A stretch of DNA of 64,000 nt from Microbacterium oxydans (GTDB lineage: Bacteria > Actinomycetota > Actinomycetes > Actinomycetales > Microbacteriaceae): contig NZ_BJOG01000001.1 in the NCBI RefSeq assembly GCF_006540085.1, forward strand, positions 1-64,000, given 5' to 3'. Shown here one piece after another: positions 34,202 to 43,511 of this stretch. Made by a program: the position numbers and the translations under genes. Within the stretch, counting starts at the first letter, position 1; the number at the start of each line of letters is the position of its first letter. A model generated the notes under the pieces. The model was not told where the DNA came from and made no database searches. It was given only the letters and a program-made list of their open reading frames with translations.

Positions 34202-36322
34202 ATGAATCCCCTCATCCCCACCGTCGAGGATCTGGTCGCCGATGCGGTCACCCATCACTACGACGACATGATCGCGCCCACGGGCCTCACGAACATGCTC
34301 GGCACCGTGCGCGTGGACCACGACCTGACCGCGCTCAGCGCCGTGCAGTTCCCACCGGTGTCGCAAGGACTCACGCAGACCGCCGTGCTGTTCGTCGACG
34401 GCCGCCTGTTCGCGTCATACGGCGTGCCCGTCACGCACGAGTGGCGGCCCGACGGGGTGGTGCGGCGCGCGAGCGTGGGTGAGCTCGAGATCGAGACCAC
34501 GACCGTGTGCGTGCCGGGGAAGACAGCGGTGGCGATCGACATCGCGGTGCGCAACTCCGGTGCGGGCGAGCGTGAGGTGCGGATCGGCCTGTCGTCTGCG
34601 GCCCGCGTGACCCGGTCGACCGAGGCCTGGCTCGACGCGGAATCACCGTCGGAACGCGACACCGCGACCGTCGACGGCGGGTGCCTCGTGTTCGGTTCGA
34701 CCGATGCCGCGGCGTGGAGCGTGCAGGGCCTGATCGGCGGGACCGCGACCCTCAGCGGTGTGGCCGACCTGCCCGATGCATTCGACACCGGGATCGGCGG
34801 CAACGGCCGCGGCGGCGAGCTCGCGACCACGCTGACCGTGCCCGCCGGCGGAACCGCGCGCACCGGCTTCGTGCAGGCGATCGGCCTCGACGAGTCCGAC
34901 GCGAAGGCCACCTGGGCTGACGTCGCCGGTGACATCCCCGGTGCCGTCGCCTCAGCCGAAGAGTTCTGGAACCGACAGCTCCGCGCCGCGTTCGACCCCA
35001 GCGACACCGAGTTCTCCGGCGCACTACCCGTGCTCGACACCGCCTCCGCACCCCTGCGCCGCCTGTACTGGTGGGCGGTGCTGGGCGTGATCTGGTTCCG
35101 CCGCGACTTCGCCGGCAACGTGCTCGGGCGTTCGTACGACACTCTCATGCCCAACTACTGGGGCACGACCACGTTCATCTGGGACTACAGCCTCAGCTCG
35201 GTGAGCCACGCCCTGCTCGACCCCGACGAGATGCGGAACCAGGTGCGGCACTGGATCTCCCTCGACATCCACTCGCACTTCGGCACCTCGTCCCTCACCG
35301 GAGGCCCGGTCGGCCGCTGGTACTCCGTGAACGACTACGCCATGACCCGCCTCGTGCACGACTACGTGCGCTTCACGGGCGACGTCGCCTTCCTCGACGA
35401 GCTCGTCGGCGACCACACCGTTGCCGCGTCGGTGCGGCAGTGGGCGACCGCGTGGCAGGAACTGCGCCGCGATACACCCCTGGCCGACTACGGCGAGATC
35501 GACAACCTGCTGGAGTGCGTGAGCTCGTACACGCACGAGGTGGCGAGCCTCAACGCCGCGAACGTGTGGAGCATGCGCACCGCCGCCGACCTGGCCGACC
35601 TGCGGGGCGACGAGACCGCGGCGAGCGCGCTGCGCGCCGACGCCGAGGCGCTGCTCCCGGCCGTGATCGAACGCTATCTTCCCGGCACCGGTGTCTTCGC
35701 GGCAGGACAGCCCGACGGCACGCAGCTGCCCGTGCGGCACTGCTACGACTTCAGCGTGGTCGGTACCACCATCGCCGACGACCTCGCTCCGAGAGTCCGC
35801 GACGAGATGGTCGGGTTCTTCCGGCGCGAGCTGCAGACCGACAACTGGATGCGTGCGCTCTCACCGTGGGACCCCGACGCCAGCTACAGCCCGCGGCCGG
35901 ACCACCAGTGGAACGGCGCCTATCCCGCCTGGCCCGCCGACGCGGGACGTGCGCTCGCCGCACTCGGAGCTCCCGAAGTGCTGACCAGCTGGATCGAAGG
36001 ACTCTCCCGCACGGCGAACCAAGGGCCGATGGGGCAGGCGCACTTCGTGGAGGAGGCCGTGCCCGGCATCAACGGCGGAGCCCGCAAAGCTCCGCCGCAG
36101 CTGCCGTACATCATCGACTGGTCGTGTTCCTCGTCCGGGGCCTGGATCGAGCTCGTGATCGAAGCCCTGTTCGGTGTCTCGGTCGCCGCCGGCGGCACTG
36201 TGCGGGCGGCCGGATGCGTCGCCGCCCTCGACCCGGGCGCGACCCTGCGCGGCCTGCGCGTCGGCACCCGCACCTACGACATCGACGCCTCCGGAGGAAT
36301 CACCCCCGCCCCAGGCCGCTGA
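34202..36322 (+). CDS. Six-hairpin (alpha/alpha)6 glycoside hydrolase, GH63/debranching-like
   Basis: 706 aa without a signal peptide, so probably cytosolic. An N-terminal beta-sandwich (to about 260) precedes an (alpha/alpha)6 barrel with conserved aromatic and acidic motifs: PNYWGTTTFIWDYSLSS, ADYGEIDNLLECV, RPDHQWNGAYPAWP and PYIIDWSCSSSGAW. The pattern is close to glucosidase/mannosyl-hydrolase families with this fold. It should cleave the imported glycoside before the kinase and isomerase. The exact GH family is not certain. AAAGG lies before the ATG. Confidence 0.75.
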   Translation: MNPLIPTVEDLVADAVTHHYDDMIAPTGLTNMLGTVRVDHDLTALSAVQFPPVSQGLTQTAVLFVDGRLFASYGVPVTHEWRPDGVVRRASVGELEIETTTVCVPGKTAVAIDIAVRNSGAGEREVRIGLSSAARVTRSTEAWLDAESPSERDTATVDGGCLVFGSTDAAAWSVQGLIGGTATLSGVADLPDAFDTGIGGNGRGGELATTLTVPAGGTARTGFVQAIGLDESDAKATWADVAGDIPGAVASAEEFWNRQLRAAFDPSDTEFSGALPVLDTASAPLRRLYWWAVLGVIWFRRDFAGNVLGRSYDTLMPNYWGTTTFIWDYSLSSVSHALLDPDEMRNQVRHWISLDIHSHFGTSSLTGGPVGRWYSVNDYAMTRLVHDYVRFTGDVAFLDELVGDHTVAASVRQWATAWQELRRDTPLADYGEIDNLLECVSSYTHEVASLNAANVWSMRTAADLADLRGDETAASALRADAEALLPAVIERYLPGTGVFAAGQPDGTQLPVRHCYDFSVVGTTIADDLAPRVRDEMVGFFRRELQTDNWMRALSPWDPDASYSPRPDHQWNGAYPAWPADAGRALAALGAPEVLTSWIEGLSRTANQGPMGQAHFVEEAVPGINGGARKAPPQLPYIIDWSCSSSGAWIELVIEALFGVSVAAGGTVRAAGCVAALDPGATLRGLRVGTRTYDIDASGGITPAPGR

Positions 36323-36385
36323 CCTGCACGACCCGAGCATCAACCGAACACGAGAGCACCACCCGAACACGAAGGAGTGATCGAT

Positions 36386-37564
36386 ATGAGAAGACGCACC
36401 ATCGCGGCGACCCTCGCCGCGGCATCCCTCTGCGCCGGCGCGCTGTTCGCCGCCCCGGCCACCGCAGCAGTCGCGACCGGAGGGAACCACGGCGGCGGAG
36501 GACACGGACCCGGCCAGTGCTCGCTGGTCGACAAGACGCTCACCGCCACGGCGAACGTGGATCAGGGCCTGACCGAGCAGTTCACCGCCTACGGGAACAC
36601 CGGCGGCGCGTGGACCGGCGGCGACAGCACGTTCTCCCTGCCGCTCGGGAAGGGGAAGACCGGATGGTTCTTCTCCGACACGTTCCTCGGCACCGTGAAC
36701 GCCGACGGTTCACGGCCCACCGACTCCCCGTTCGTGAACAACTCCGTCGTGGTGCAGGACCGCCGCGGCGGGTTGACGACCATCACGGGAGGCACCCCGG
36801 AGGAGCCTGCCGCCATCATCCCGCCCGAGCCCGACGGCAAGTGGTACTGGATCGGCGACCCCACGCCCGGACGCGACGGCACGGTGCAGGTGCCGCTGCT
36901 GCAGTTCGTGCGCACGGGCAGCGGCCAGTGGGACTTCGCGTGGACCGCGAACCGCCTTGCCACCCTCGACGGCCAGACCCTGCAACTGGAGTCCATCACC
37001 GACCTGCCTTCGGCGACCGGGATCAACTGGGGGTCGTGGACGCTGGAGGAACGCGGCACCACGTACATCTACGGCATCGCGGATCCGGGTGGAGTGCGCT
37101 CGGCCTACGTCGCCCGCGCGCAGGACCGCGACGGCGTCAAGGGCGCGTGGACGTACTGGAACGGCACCGGATGGTCAGCTGCCGAGACCGATGCCGTCCC
37201 TGTCGTGCCGTACGTGGCGAACGAGTTCAGCATCGCCCCCTTCCGCGACGGCTACCTGCTCGTCACGCAGGACACGTCGGAGCTGTTCAGCACCCGCATC
37301 GTCGCCCGCACCTCGTGCTCGCCCACCGGCCCGTTCACCGATCCGGTCGAGCTGTACCGCACTCCCGAGACCGGGGCACTGGGCAGCTACGGCGACCCCG
37401 ATGTGTTCGCCTACAACGCGCACGAGCACCCGCAGCTGCGCCAGGGCAACCGCATCCTCGTCTCCTACAACGTCAACACCTTCGACAACGTGGGCGACGT
37501 GTACGACGACGCCTCGATCTACCGTCCGCGGTTCATCGACGTGCAGCTGAAGGCCACCGGGTGA
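36386..37564 (+). CDS. Secreted DUF4185/DUF5005-like protein (predicted beta-propeller)
   Basis: 392 aa from ATG 36386 with AAGGAG 10 nt upstream; GTG 36377 is the alternative. The signal peptide ends at ATAAVAT (about residue 31). Repeated blade-like motifs (GKGKTGWFFSDTFLG, GKWYWIGDPTPG, GTTYIYGIADPG, DGYLLVTQDT, SYNVNTFDNVGD) suggest a five-bladed propeller as in GH43/62-like and DUF4185 proteins. It probably binds or trims the polysaccharide outside the cell before uptake. No catalytic triad can be assigned from sequence alone. Confidence 0.75.
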   Translation: MRRRTIAATLAAASLCAGALFAAPATAAVATGGNHGGGGHGPGQCSLVDKTLTATANVDQGLTEQFTAYGNTGGAWTGGDSTFSLPLGKGKTGWFFSDTFLGTVNADGSRPTDSPFVNNSVVVQDRRGGLTTITGGTPEEPAAIIPPEPDGKWYWIGDPTPGRDGTVQVPLLQFVRTGSGQWDFAWTANRLATLDGQTLQLESITDLPSATGINWGSWTLEERGTTYIYGIADPGGVRSAYVARAQDRDGVKGAWTYWNGTGWSAAETDAVPVVPYVANEFSIAPFRDGYLLVTQDTSELFSTRIVARTSCSPTGPFTDPVELYRTPETGALGSYGDPDVFAYNAHEHPQLRQGNRILVSYNVNTFDNVGDVYDDASIYRPRFIDVQLKATG

Positions 37565-38289
37565 CCGACGACCGCGCGGCACTCCGGGGGCTCCTCGCCT
37601 CCGGAGCGCCGCTCACCTGGGTGCTCACGGGCGACTCCATCACGCACGGACTCATCCATACCCGCGGTGCCCGCAACTACGTCGACCATCTGCACGAGCT
37701 GATCCGCGGCGACCTGGGTCGGGTGCACGACACGGTGATCAACACCGCGATCACGGGGTGGCGCGCCGACCTGATCCTGGCGGACTTCGAGGGGCGCGTG
37801 GCATGCTGGCGCCCCGACGTCGTGACGCTGCTGATCGGCACGAACGACTGCACCACCGAGTGGCTCGATCCCGTGATCGAGGTGTCCGAGTTCGCCGACT
37901 CGGTCGCGGGGTTCGTGCGACGGGTGCGGGAGCTCGGCGCGGTTCCGGTGCTGCAGACACCGCCGCCCGCCGACCTGTCTCACGCTCCCGACCGCGCGCG
38001 CATCGGCGAGTTCGCGCAGGCGATCCGCGACGTGGCCGCCGCCGAGGAAGCGATCCTCGTCGACCAGCACGAGGCGTTCGCCGTGTTCTCCGCGGGCACG
38101 GGGCCGGGCAACGAGGGCACACCGTGGGGGTTGCTCGACGACGCATTCCACCCGAGCGCCTCAGGTCATGCCCTGCTCGCGCTCGGCCTGGCCGGGGCGC
38201 TCGGGCTGGACGCCGAGGGGTCCCGGGTGGTCACGGACCTGCAGGCGCGGGTGGCCGTGGCACGGCATCCGCACTGGCCGCCGGTCTGA
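37561..38289 (+). CDS. SGNH/GDSL-type esterase
   Basis: 242 aa from GTG 37561, overlapping the previous stop (GTGA). SGNH blocks are clear: block I LTGDSITHG (Ser nucleophile), block III IGTNDCT (Asn) and block V DDAFHPSASGH (Asp and His). There is no signal peptide. Placement at the end of a glycoside operon suggests removal of acetyl or other acyl groups from the imported sugar. Confidence 0.88.
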   Translation: MTDDRAALRGLLASGAPLTWVLTGDSITHGLIHTRGARNYVDHLHELIRGDLGRVHDTVINTAITGWRADLILADFEGRVACWRPDVVTLLIGTNDCTTEWLDPVIEVSEFADSVAGFVRRVRELGAVPVLQTPPPADLSHAPDRARIGEFAQAIRDVAAAEEAILVDQHEAFAVFSAGTGPGNEGTPWGLLDDAFHPSASGHALLALGLAGALGLDAEGSRVVTDLQARVAVARHPHWPPV

Positions 38290-38317
38290 CCGGCGTCCTG
38301 GGGCGACACGTCTGTCG

Positions 38318-38376
38318 GAGGATCGGACGGATGCAGGATCACTCGCAGTGATTCCTCCTGCATCCGTCCGATCCTC
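38318..38376 (+). terminator. Long hairpin terminator closing the sugar operon
   Basis: Perfect 21-bp arms (38318-38338 and 38356-38376, starting GAGGATCGGACGG) enclose a short loop that pairs further (TCACT with AGTGA). It is 28 nt after the esterase stop. No T-run follows. The stem is long for a simple terminator and may also protect the mRNA 3' end. Confidence 0.8.
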
Positions 38377-38409
38377 ATGCATCCGGTCGGGAAGAACGGG
38401 CCATCGGGC

Positions 38410-38859
38410 TCAGGCCGCGACGTCGAGCACCCAGGTCACGCCGAAACGGTCGGTGAGCATGCCGAAACCGGCCGACCACGCCGATGCTGCCAGTGACTCG
38501 ATCACGGTCGCGCCCTCGACGAGCCCGTTCCAGTAGCGCTGGAGCTCATCGAGCGAATCGGCGCGCAGCGACTGAAAGAACGTGCGGTCGGTGAGGGTCG
38601 CTCCGTTCTCCCGGTGCGTGCTGCCCGCGGTCGCCGCCGGGTTCGAGTCGTCCTCACCAGGGATGTCGTACGCCATCAGGCGCACGACACCGTCCAACTG
38701 GCCGAACACGATCTTGTCGAAGCCCGGAACGCCCTCGGGCATGCCGAACTGTCCATAGGTCGCCGCGGTCACCTCGCCGCCGAACACGGACTGATAGAAG
38801 TCGAGCGCCTGCCGGGCCGTGCCGCGGAAGTTCAGGTGGGTCGTGGTGGTGATGGTCAT
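38410..38859 (-). CDS. PhnB-like VOC protein
   Basis: 149 aa. LNFRGTARQALDFYQSVFGG and GFGMLTDRFGVTWVLDV are the standard ends of the PhnB/3-demethylubiquinone-methyltransferase-like VOC family. The reaction is not established for most members. GAGGAGAAG precedes the ATG. It is divergent from the WYL regulator, which may control it. Confidence 0.88.
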   Translation of the reverse strand: MTITTTTHLNFRGTARQALDFYQSVFGGEVTAATYGQFGMPEGVPGFDKIVFGQLDGVVRLMAYDIPGEDDSNPAATAGSTHRENGATLTDRTFFQSLRADSLDELQRYWNGLVEGATVIESLAASAWSAGFGMLTDRFGVTWVLDVAA

Positions 38860-38962
38860 GCTCTTCTCCTCGTCGCGAGCCCCGCCGTTCGGGACCTCTG
38901 ACGACAACGATCACAGAGGTAGAGGTCAGTTTCCGTCCTCTACTTCGGGCAGACTGAATCGC

Positions 38963-39916
38963 ATGACCGGGAGTTCTTCACGCATGCTCGCGCTGCTGTC
39001 GCTGCTGCAGACCCCGCGCGATTGGCCGGGGTCCGTACTGGCGGAACGGCTGGAGGTCAGCCCCCGCACGGTGCGCCGCGACGTCGACCGGCTGCGCGCG
39101 CTGGGCTACCGGATCGGTGCGATCAAGGGACCGGACGGCGGCTATCGTCTCGCCGCAGGATCGGAGCTCCCGCCGCTGCTGTTCGACGATGATCAGGCGG
39201 TCGCGATCGCCGTCGCCCTCCAGAGCGTTTCGGCGACGGGGATCGACATCGATGAAGGTGCCGCCAGAGCCCTGGCCACCGTGCGCCAGGTGATGCCGTC
39301 CCGGCTACGACATCGAGTGGACGGCATCCGCTTCACCGGCACCGAGAACGCGACCAGGGTCAATCCGACGGTACTCGAGGCGGCGAGCGCCGCCGTCCGC
39401 GACCGGCAGGTGCTCCGCTTCGACTACGCCTCCACCCAGGACCGCCCGGCCCGACGCACCGAACCGCACGCGGTGGTGGCGCGAGAGGGGCGCTGGTACC
39501 TGCTGGCGTGGGATCTGGAGGCTGACGACTGGCGCACGTTCCGCCTGGATCGGATGCGACCCCACATCCCGACCGGACCGTCGTTCGCCACGCGCCCGCT
39601 GCCCGCCGTGGATGCGCAGACGTATCTCGCGGCCCGGGCCAAGGGGTCGACGACCGAGGACCGCTGGCCCTGCGTGGGTGAGGTCGTGATCGCGCTCCCC
39701 GCCCGCGACATCGCACCCTGGGTCGGCGACGGGGAGCTGGAGGAACTCGCTGACGGGTCGTGCCGTGTGACGATCGGATCGTGGTCGTGGACGGGGGTGC
39801 TCGCCTCGGTCGCGCGTTTCGATGCGGCTTTCACCGTCATCGGCCCTCCGGCGCTGCGGGAGGCGGCGGGAATCCTGGCGCAGCGTTTCGCCGCGGCGTG
39901 CGACTCGTCCTCCTGA
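38963..39916 (+). CDS. HTH/WYL-domain transcriptional regulator
   Basis: 317 aa. An N-terminal helix-turn-helix (VLAERLEVSPRTVRRDVDRL) is followed by a WYL domain (VLRFDYASTQD, ARRTEPHAVVAREGRWYLLA, DDWRTFRLDRM). WYL domains sense ligands or nucleic acid. It is divergent from the PhnB-like gene, about 100 nt away, and probably regulates it. A CAGACT box lies 7 nt before the ATG. Confidence 0.88.
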   Translation: MTGSSSRMLALLSLLQTPRDWPGSVLAERLEVSPRTVRRDVDRLRALGYRIGAIKGPDGGYRLAAGSELPPLLFDDDQAVAIAVALQSVSATGIDIDEGAARALATVRQVMPSRLRHRVDGIRFTGTENATRVNPTVLEAASAAVRDRQVLRFDYASTQDRPARRTEPHAVVAREGRWYLLAWDLEADDWRTFRLDRMRPHIPTGPSFATRPLPAVDAQTYLAARAKGSTTEDRWPCVGEVVIALPARDIAPWVGDGELEELADGSCRVTIGSWSWTGVLASVARFDAAFTVIGPPALREAAGILAQRFAAACDSSS

Positions 39917-40252
39917 ATCGTCGAGTTTCACGCCCTTTCCCCATTTTGTGGAACGAGGCCGGGACGGGGCGAAATCGGTGGCGCAGTCACCCACTATCTC
40001 AGCGAAGCAGGGCCACACGTCGCGATCGCGTTCATCGATGATCTCCAGCACGCGATGGGTCGGCTCGCTGCGCATCCCTCTCTCGAGTCGGCGCGCTTCG
40101 AACCGGTGACCGAGATTCCCGAGATCCGCGCCTTCCCTCTTCGGAGCCACCCGTACCTCATCATCTACACCCACGACCCTGATGCTGTGCGAGTGCACCG
40201 CGTGCTCCACACGCGGCGAGACATCGCCGCCGTCCTCCGCGACCGACTCTGA
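39917..40252 (+). pseudogene. Degenerate ParE/RelE-family toxin gene without antitoxin
   Basis: The frame after the WYL stop reads VEFHA, then an odd 12-residue stretch, then EIGGAVTHYLSEAGPHVAIA and FIDDLQHAMGRLAAHP, ending SHPYLIIYTH and RVLHTRRDIAAVLRDRL. This is a ParE-type toxin of about 95 aa. No start codon exists in frame before the internal ATG 40055, the N-terminal helix is disrupted, and no antitoxin gene is present. A short product from 40055 would lack the first helices. It looks like a dead toxin left after antitoxin loss. Confidence 0.65.
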
Positions 40253-40290
40253 GTCCGCAGCCCGCGGGAGAGCCGCCCCACCCGCGCCGG

Positions 40291-40326
40291 TAGACTGAAC
40301 CTGCCCCGCCGGCCCCTTCCTTTGGA
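40291..40326 (+). promoter_or_regulatory. purL promoter and RBS
   Basis: TAGACT at 40291-40296 is a good actinobacterial -10. TTTGGAG (40321-40327) serves as RBS for the GTG at 40333. Confidence 0.5.
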
Positions 40327-40332
40327 GTGCGC

Positions 40333-42666
40333 GTGACCACCGCCCCTGCACCTTCCCCCCAGCACGTCCCCGACTCCGTCGAGAACGCGATCGCGACCCC
40401 CGAGAAGGAGCAGCCGTACGGCGCCCTCGGACTCAAGGACGACGAGTACGCGCGCATCAAGGAGATCCTCGGCCGCCGACCCACCTCGGGCGAGCTGGCG
40501 ATGTACTCGGTGATGTGGTCGGAGCACTGCTCCTACAAGTCGAGCAAGAACTACCTGCGCCGCTTCGGCCAGAAGGTCTCCGATGAGATGAAGGAACGCC
40601 TCATGGTGGGCATGGGCCAGAACGCGGGCGTCGTCGACGTCGGCGAGGGCTGGGCCGTCACCTTCAAGGCCGAGTCCCACAACCACCCCTCCTTCATCGA
40701 GCCGTTCCAGGGCGCGGCCACCGGCGTCGGCGGCATCGTCCGCGACATCATCTCGATGGGCGCGCGTCCTGTCGCGGTCATGGATGCGCTGCGCTTCGGT
40801 GCGATCGACCACCCCGACACCGCCCGCGTCGTGCACGGTGTGACCAGCGGCATCAGCTTCTACGGCAACTGCCTGGGCCTTCCGAACATCGGTGGCGAGA
40901 CCGTCTTCGACAGCGTCTACCAGGCCAACCCGCTCGTCAACGCGCTCGCGGTGGGCGTGCTGCGCCACGAAGACCTCAAGCTCGCGAACGCCACCGGTGT
41001 CGGCAACAAGGTGGTCCTGTTCGGAGCCCGCACGGGTGGCGACGGCATCGGCGGCGCGAGCATCCTGGCCTCCGACACGTTCGCCGACGGTGGCCCCACC
41101 AAGCGCCCCGCGGTGCAGGTGGGCGACCCCTTCGCCGAGAAGGTGCTCATCGAGTGCTGCCTGGAGCTGTACCGCGGCGAGCTCGTCGAGGCGATCCAGG
41201 ACCTGGGCGCAGCCGGCATCTCGTGCGCGACCAGCGAGCTCGCGGCCAACGGCAACAGCGGCATGAAGGTCTCTCTCGACAACGTGCTGCTGCGCGACCC
41301 CACGCTCACGGCAGAGGAGATCCTCATGTCGGAGTCGCAGGAGCGCATGATGGCGATCGTGGCCCCCGAGAAGCTCGACGCCTTCCTGGCCGTCGTGAAC
41401 AAGTGGGAGGTCGAGACCTCCGTGCTCGGCGAGGTCACCGGCGACGGACGCCTCATCATCGACTGGCAGGGCGAGCGCATCGTCGACGTCGACCCCTCGA
41501 CCGTCGCGGTCGACGGCCCTGTCTACGACCGTCCGGTCGCGTACCCGACGTGGATCGACGCGCTCCAGGCAGATGCCGCAGAGAAGCTTCCGCGCGCGAA
41601 CGACCCCGAGACGCTGCGCGAGCAGTTCCTCGCCCTCGTCGCCTCCCCGAACCTGGCCGACACGAGCTGGATCACGAACCAGTACGACTACTACGTGCTC
41701 GGCAACACAGCCCTGAGCTTCCCCGACGACGCCGGCATGATCCGCGTAGACGAGGAGTCCGGCCTCGGCTTCTCCGTCGCGACCGACGCCAACGGCCGCT
41801 ACTGCCAGCTCGACCCGTACGCCGGCGCGCAGCTGGCCCTCGCCGAGGCGTACCGCAACGTCGCCGTGACCGGTGCCGTGCCGACCGCCATCACCGACTG
41901 CCTCAACTTCGGCTCTCCCGAGAACCCCGAGGTCATGTGGCAGTTCGGCCAGACCGTCGACGGCCTCGCAGACGGCTGCTACGAACTGGGCACCCCGGTC
42001 ACCGGCGGCAACGTCTCGTTCTACAACCAGACCGGCGACGTGCCGATCCACCCGACCCCGCTCGTCGGCGTGCTCGGCATCATCGACGACGTCTCCCGCC
42101 GCATCCCGTCCGGCTGGCAGGACGAGGGACAGAACATCTACCTGCTCGGCACCACCTCGACCGAGCTCTCGGGTTCGGCCTGGGCAGACGTCGTGCACCA
42201 GCACCTCGGCGGCCTGCCCCCGAAGGTCGACCTCGCCGGGGAGAAGCGCCTCGCCGGCCTGCTCGCCGCGGCCCGCGACGAGTGGCTGATCTCCTCGGCG
42301 CACGACCTCTCCGAGGGTGGCCTCGCGCAGGCCCTGGCCGAGGGTGTGATGCGCTTCGGTGTCGGCGCCCGCGTCTGGCTCAACGAGATCATCGAGCGTG
42401 ACGGCGTGGATGCCGCGACGGCCCTGTTCTCCGAGTCGACCGGCCGCGTGATCGTGACCGTTCCCCGCGAGGACGACGTGAAGTTCCGCGGACTCTGCGA
42501 GGGACGCGACTACCCGGTGATGCGCATCGGCGTGACCGACAGTGAGGGCGCGAAGCTCGAGGTGCAGGACGTCTTCACCGTGACGGCCGCCGAACTGTGC
42601 GAGCGCTCGCAGGCCACACTGCCGTCGTACTTCGGCCCGACCGTCACCGAGGCGGTCAGCGCATGA
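40333..42666 (+). CDS. purL: Phosphoribosylformylglycinamidine synthase subunit PurL
   Basis: 777 aa, the small-type PurL that works with separate PurS and PurQ. It catalyses ATP-dependent conversion of FGAR to FGAM in purine synthesis. Diagnostic motifs: [15 protein letters not shown] (N-terminal active site), [27 protein letters not shown]-type loop [20 protein letters not shown], and [16 protein letters not shown]. Start taken at GTG 40333; GTG 40327 is possible. It is coupled to the 47-aa gene that follows. Confidence 0.95.
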   Translation: MTTAPAPSPQHVPDSVENAIATPEKEQPYGALGLKDDEYARIKEILGRRPTSGELAMYSVMWSEHCSYKSSKNYLRRFGQKVSDEMKERLMVGMGQNAGVVDVGEGWAVTFKAESHNHPSFIEPFQGAATGVGGIVRDIISMGARPVAVMDALRFGAIDHPDTARVVHGVTSGISFYGNCLGLPNIGGETVFDSVYQANPLVNALAVGVLRHEDLKLANATGVGNKVVLFGARTGGDGIGGASILASDTFADGGPTKRPAVQVGDPFAEKVLIECCLELYRGELVEAIQDLGAAGISCATSELAANGNSGMKVSLDNVLLRDPTLTAEEILMSESQERMMAIVAPEKLDAFLAVVNKWEVETSVLGEVTGDGRLIIDWQGERIVDVDPSTVAVDGPVYDRPVAYPTWIDALQADAAEKLPRANDPETLREQFLALVASPNLADTSWITNQYDYYVLGNTALSFPDDAGMIRVDEESGLGFSVATDANGRYCQLDPYAGAQLALAEAYRNVAVTGAVPTAITDCLNFGSPENPEVMWQFGQTVDGLADGCYELGTPVTGGNVSFYNQTGDVPIHPTPLVGVLGIIDDVSRRIPSGWQDEGQNIYLLGTTSTELSGSAWADVVHQHLGGLPPKVDLAGEKRLAGLLAAARDEWLISSAHDLSEGGLAQALAEGVMRFGVGARVWLNEIIERDGVDAATALFSESTGRVIVTVPREDDVKFRGLCEGRDYPVMRIGVTDSEGAKLEVQDVFTVTAAELCERSQATLPSYFGPTVTEAVSA

Positions 42667-42806
42667 GCAACGACGGTCTCAGCGAGGACTACGGCGACCT
42701 CGGCGAGAAGCGCAATCGGCGCATGCGCATCGTCGCGTGGACCGTCATCATCGCGCTGATCCTCGGCGGTGGCGGCGCGACGGTGCTGACGCTGCTCCTC
42801 GGCTGA
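42663..42806 (+). CDS. Conserved small single-TM protein after purL
   Basis: 47 aa ([20 protein letters not shown], then a TM helix [20 protein letters not shown]). It overlaps the purL stop by 4 nt (ATGA). Acidic cytosolic head, basic stop-transfer, one membrane helix. Below the size many gene callers accept. Confidence 0.65.
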   Translation: MSNDGLSEDYGDLGEKRNRRMRIVAWTVIIALILGGGGATVLTLLLG

Positions 42807-42906
42807 GTCGGGATCTGGGCCGTCGCCGGCAGGCGGGCTTGCGTGACGAACGGCCGTCGCCCGCCGTCCAAGCGTGCAGGGAAACGTGGACACGATTCGA
42901 TCGCGG

Positions 42907-43041
42907 TCACATGCCGAGCGATGGCAGGGCCACGACGTTCACTCCGTCCGCACGCCGATACGACGGACCGGTGCCGGTGATGACCGTGAGTGCCGGCGAA
43001 TCGGCTCGGGTTCCGTCGACATTCGCCCACCTGTACAACCA
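42907..43041 (-). pseudogene. Remnant of a gene C-terminus, possibly a DUF4143-type ATPase
   Basis: A 45-codon open stretch bounded upstream by TGA ends YRWANVDGTRADSPALTVIT and then YRRADGVNVVALPSLGM. The final YRRxDGVxVVPL-like motif resembles the C-terminus of DUF4143 ATPases. Nothing upstream continues the protein. The identification is tentative. Confidence 0.35.
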
Positions 43042-43070
43042 TCAATGTAGGGGCGGCAAACGGAGTCGTG

Positions 43071-43406
43071 TCAACATTCGGATTTGGGATCGGCGTGTCG
43101 GCACCCGCAGCAGCACGGAGCCGACATCCCTTCAAGGTCGAAGTTGAGTTCGCCCATGCAAGAACTGTGGAGGCCGAAGGAGCATTCGACGCACCTCGCG
43201 ACGCCGTCCGTGGCGAGCAACCGCACCACCAGGGATGTGGTGATCTCGAGGGCTTCGGCGATATGGTCCGGCTCCCAGCGATAGCGGTCAAAAACCAGCT
43301 GTGCGTAGCGCGCCTGGCTGACTCTCGACCTACGTGCTTCTCGTCGGATCGCCTCTGCGATTTGATTCGCGCCGTCCGATCCATGGTTAGGCTGTAGACC
43401 GCTCAT
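43071..43406 (-). CDS. Cys-rich small protein with HTH-like N-terminal half
   Basis: 111 aa; AGGAGG lies 5 nt before the ATG. Residues 15-70 are helical and look like a helix-turn-helix (NQIAEAIRREARRSRVSQAR, then HIAEALEITTSLVVRLLATD). The tail has a dense cysteine cluster (CVECSFGLHSSC, then CCCGCRH and a terminal Cys), probably a zinc site. It is unknown to me. It sits in the decayed patch next to the DnaA-box cluster and may be a regulator brought by a mobile element. Confidence 0.6.
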   Translation of the reverse strand: MSGLQPNHGSDGANQIAEAIRREARRSRVSQARYAQLVFDRYRWEPDHIAEALEITTSLVVRLLATDGVARCVECSFGLHSSCMGELNFDLEGMSAPCCCGCRHADPKSEC

Positions 43407-43433
43407 CGTTGCCTCCTCAGGCTGGTGGGTGAT

Positions 43434-43478
43434 GGAGCGGCTCCCGTGATTGGCGTCTCGGAGCCGCTCCTTCGTTTT
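43434..43478 (+). terminator. Strong terminator with no recognised upstream gene on its strand
   Basis: Exact 11-bp arms GGAGCGGCTCC and GGAGCCGCTCC (43434-43444, 43460-43470) with a 15-nt loop, followed by TTCGTTTT. On the + strand no gene precedes it for 620 nt; it lies just upstream of the minus-strand Cys-rich gene. Confidence 0.7.
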
Positions 43479-43511
43479 AATAGGTGCCCCTGTCACTCGG
43501 GGCGTGATCAA

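Noticed and set aside
36386..37564. Naming the DUF4185-like protein as a specific glycosidase
   Set aside because: The propeller motifs are visible but no catalytic residues can be assigned safely.
35071..38289. 1072-aa + frame running through the hydrolase, propeller and esterase genes
   Set aside because: Only its last 242 residues (the esterase) are real; the rest is the wrong frame of two genes.
40165..42303. Long minus-strand open frame opposite purL (712 aa)
   Set aside because: Antisense shadow of a confidently identified gene.
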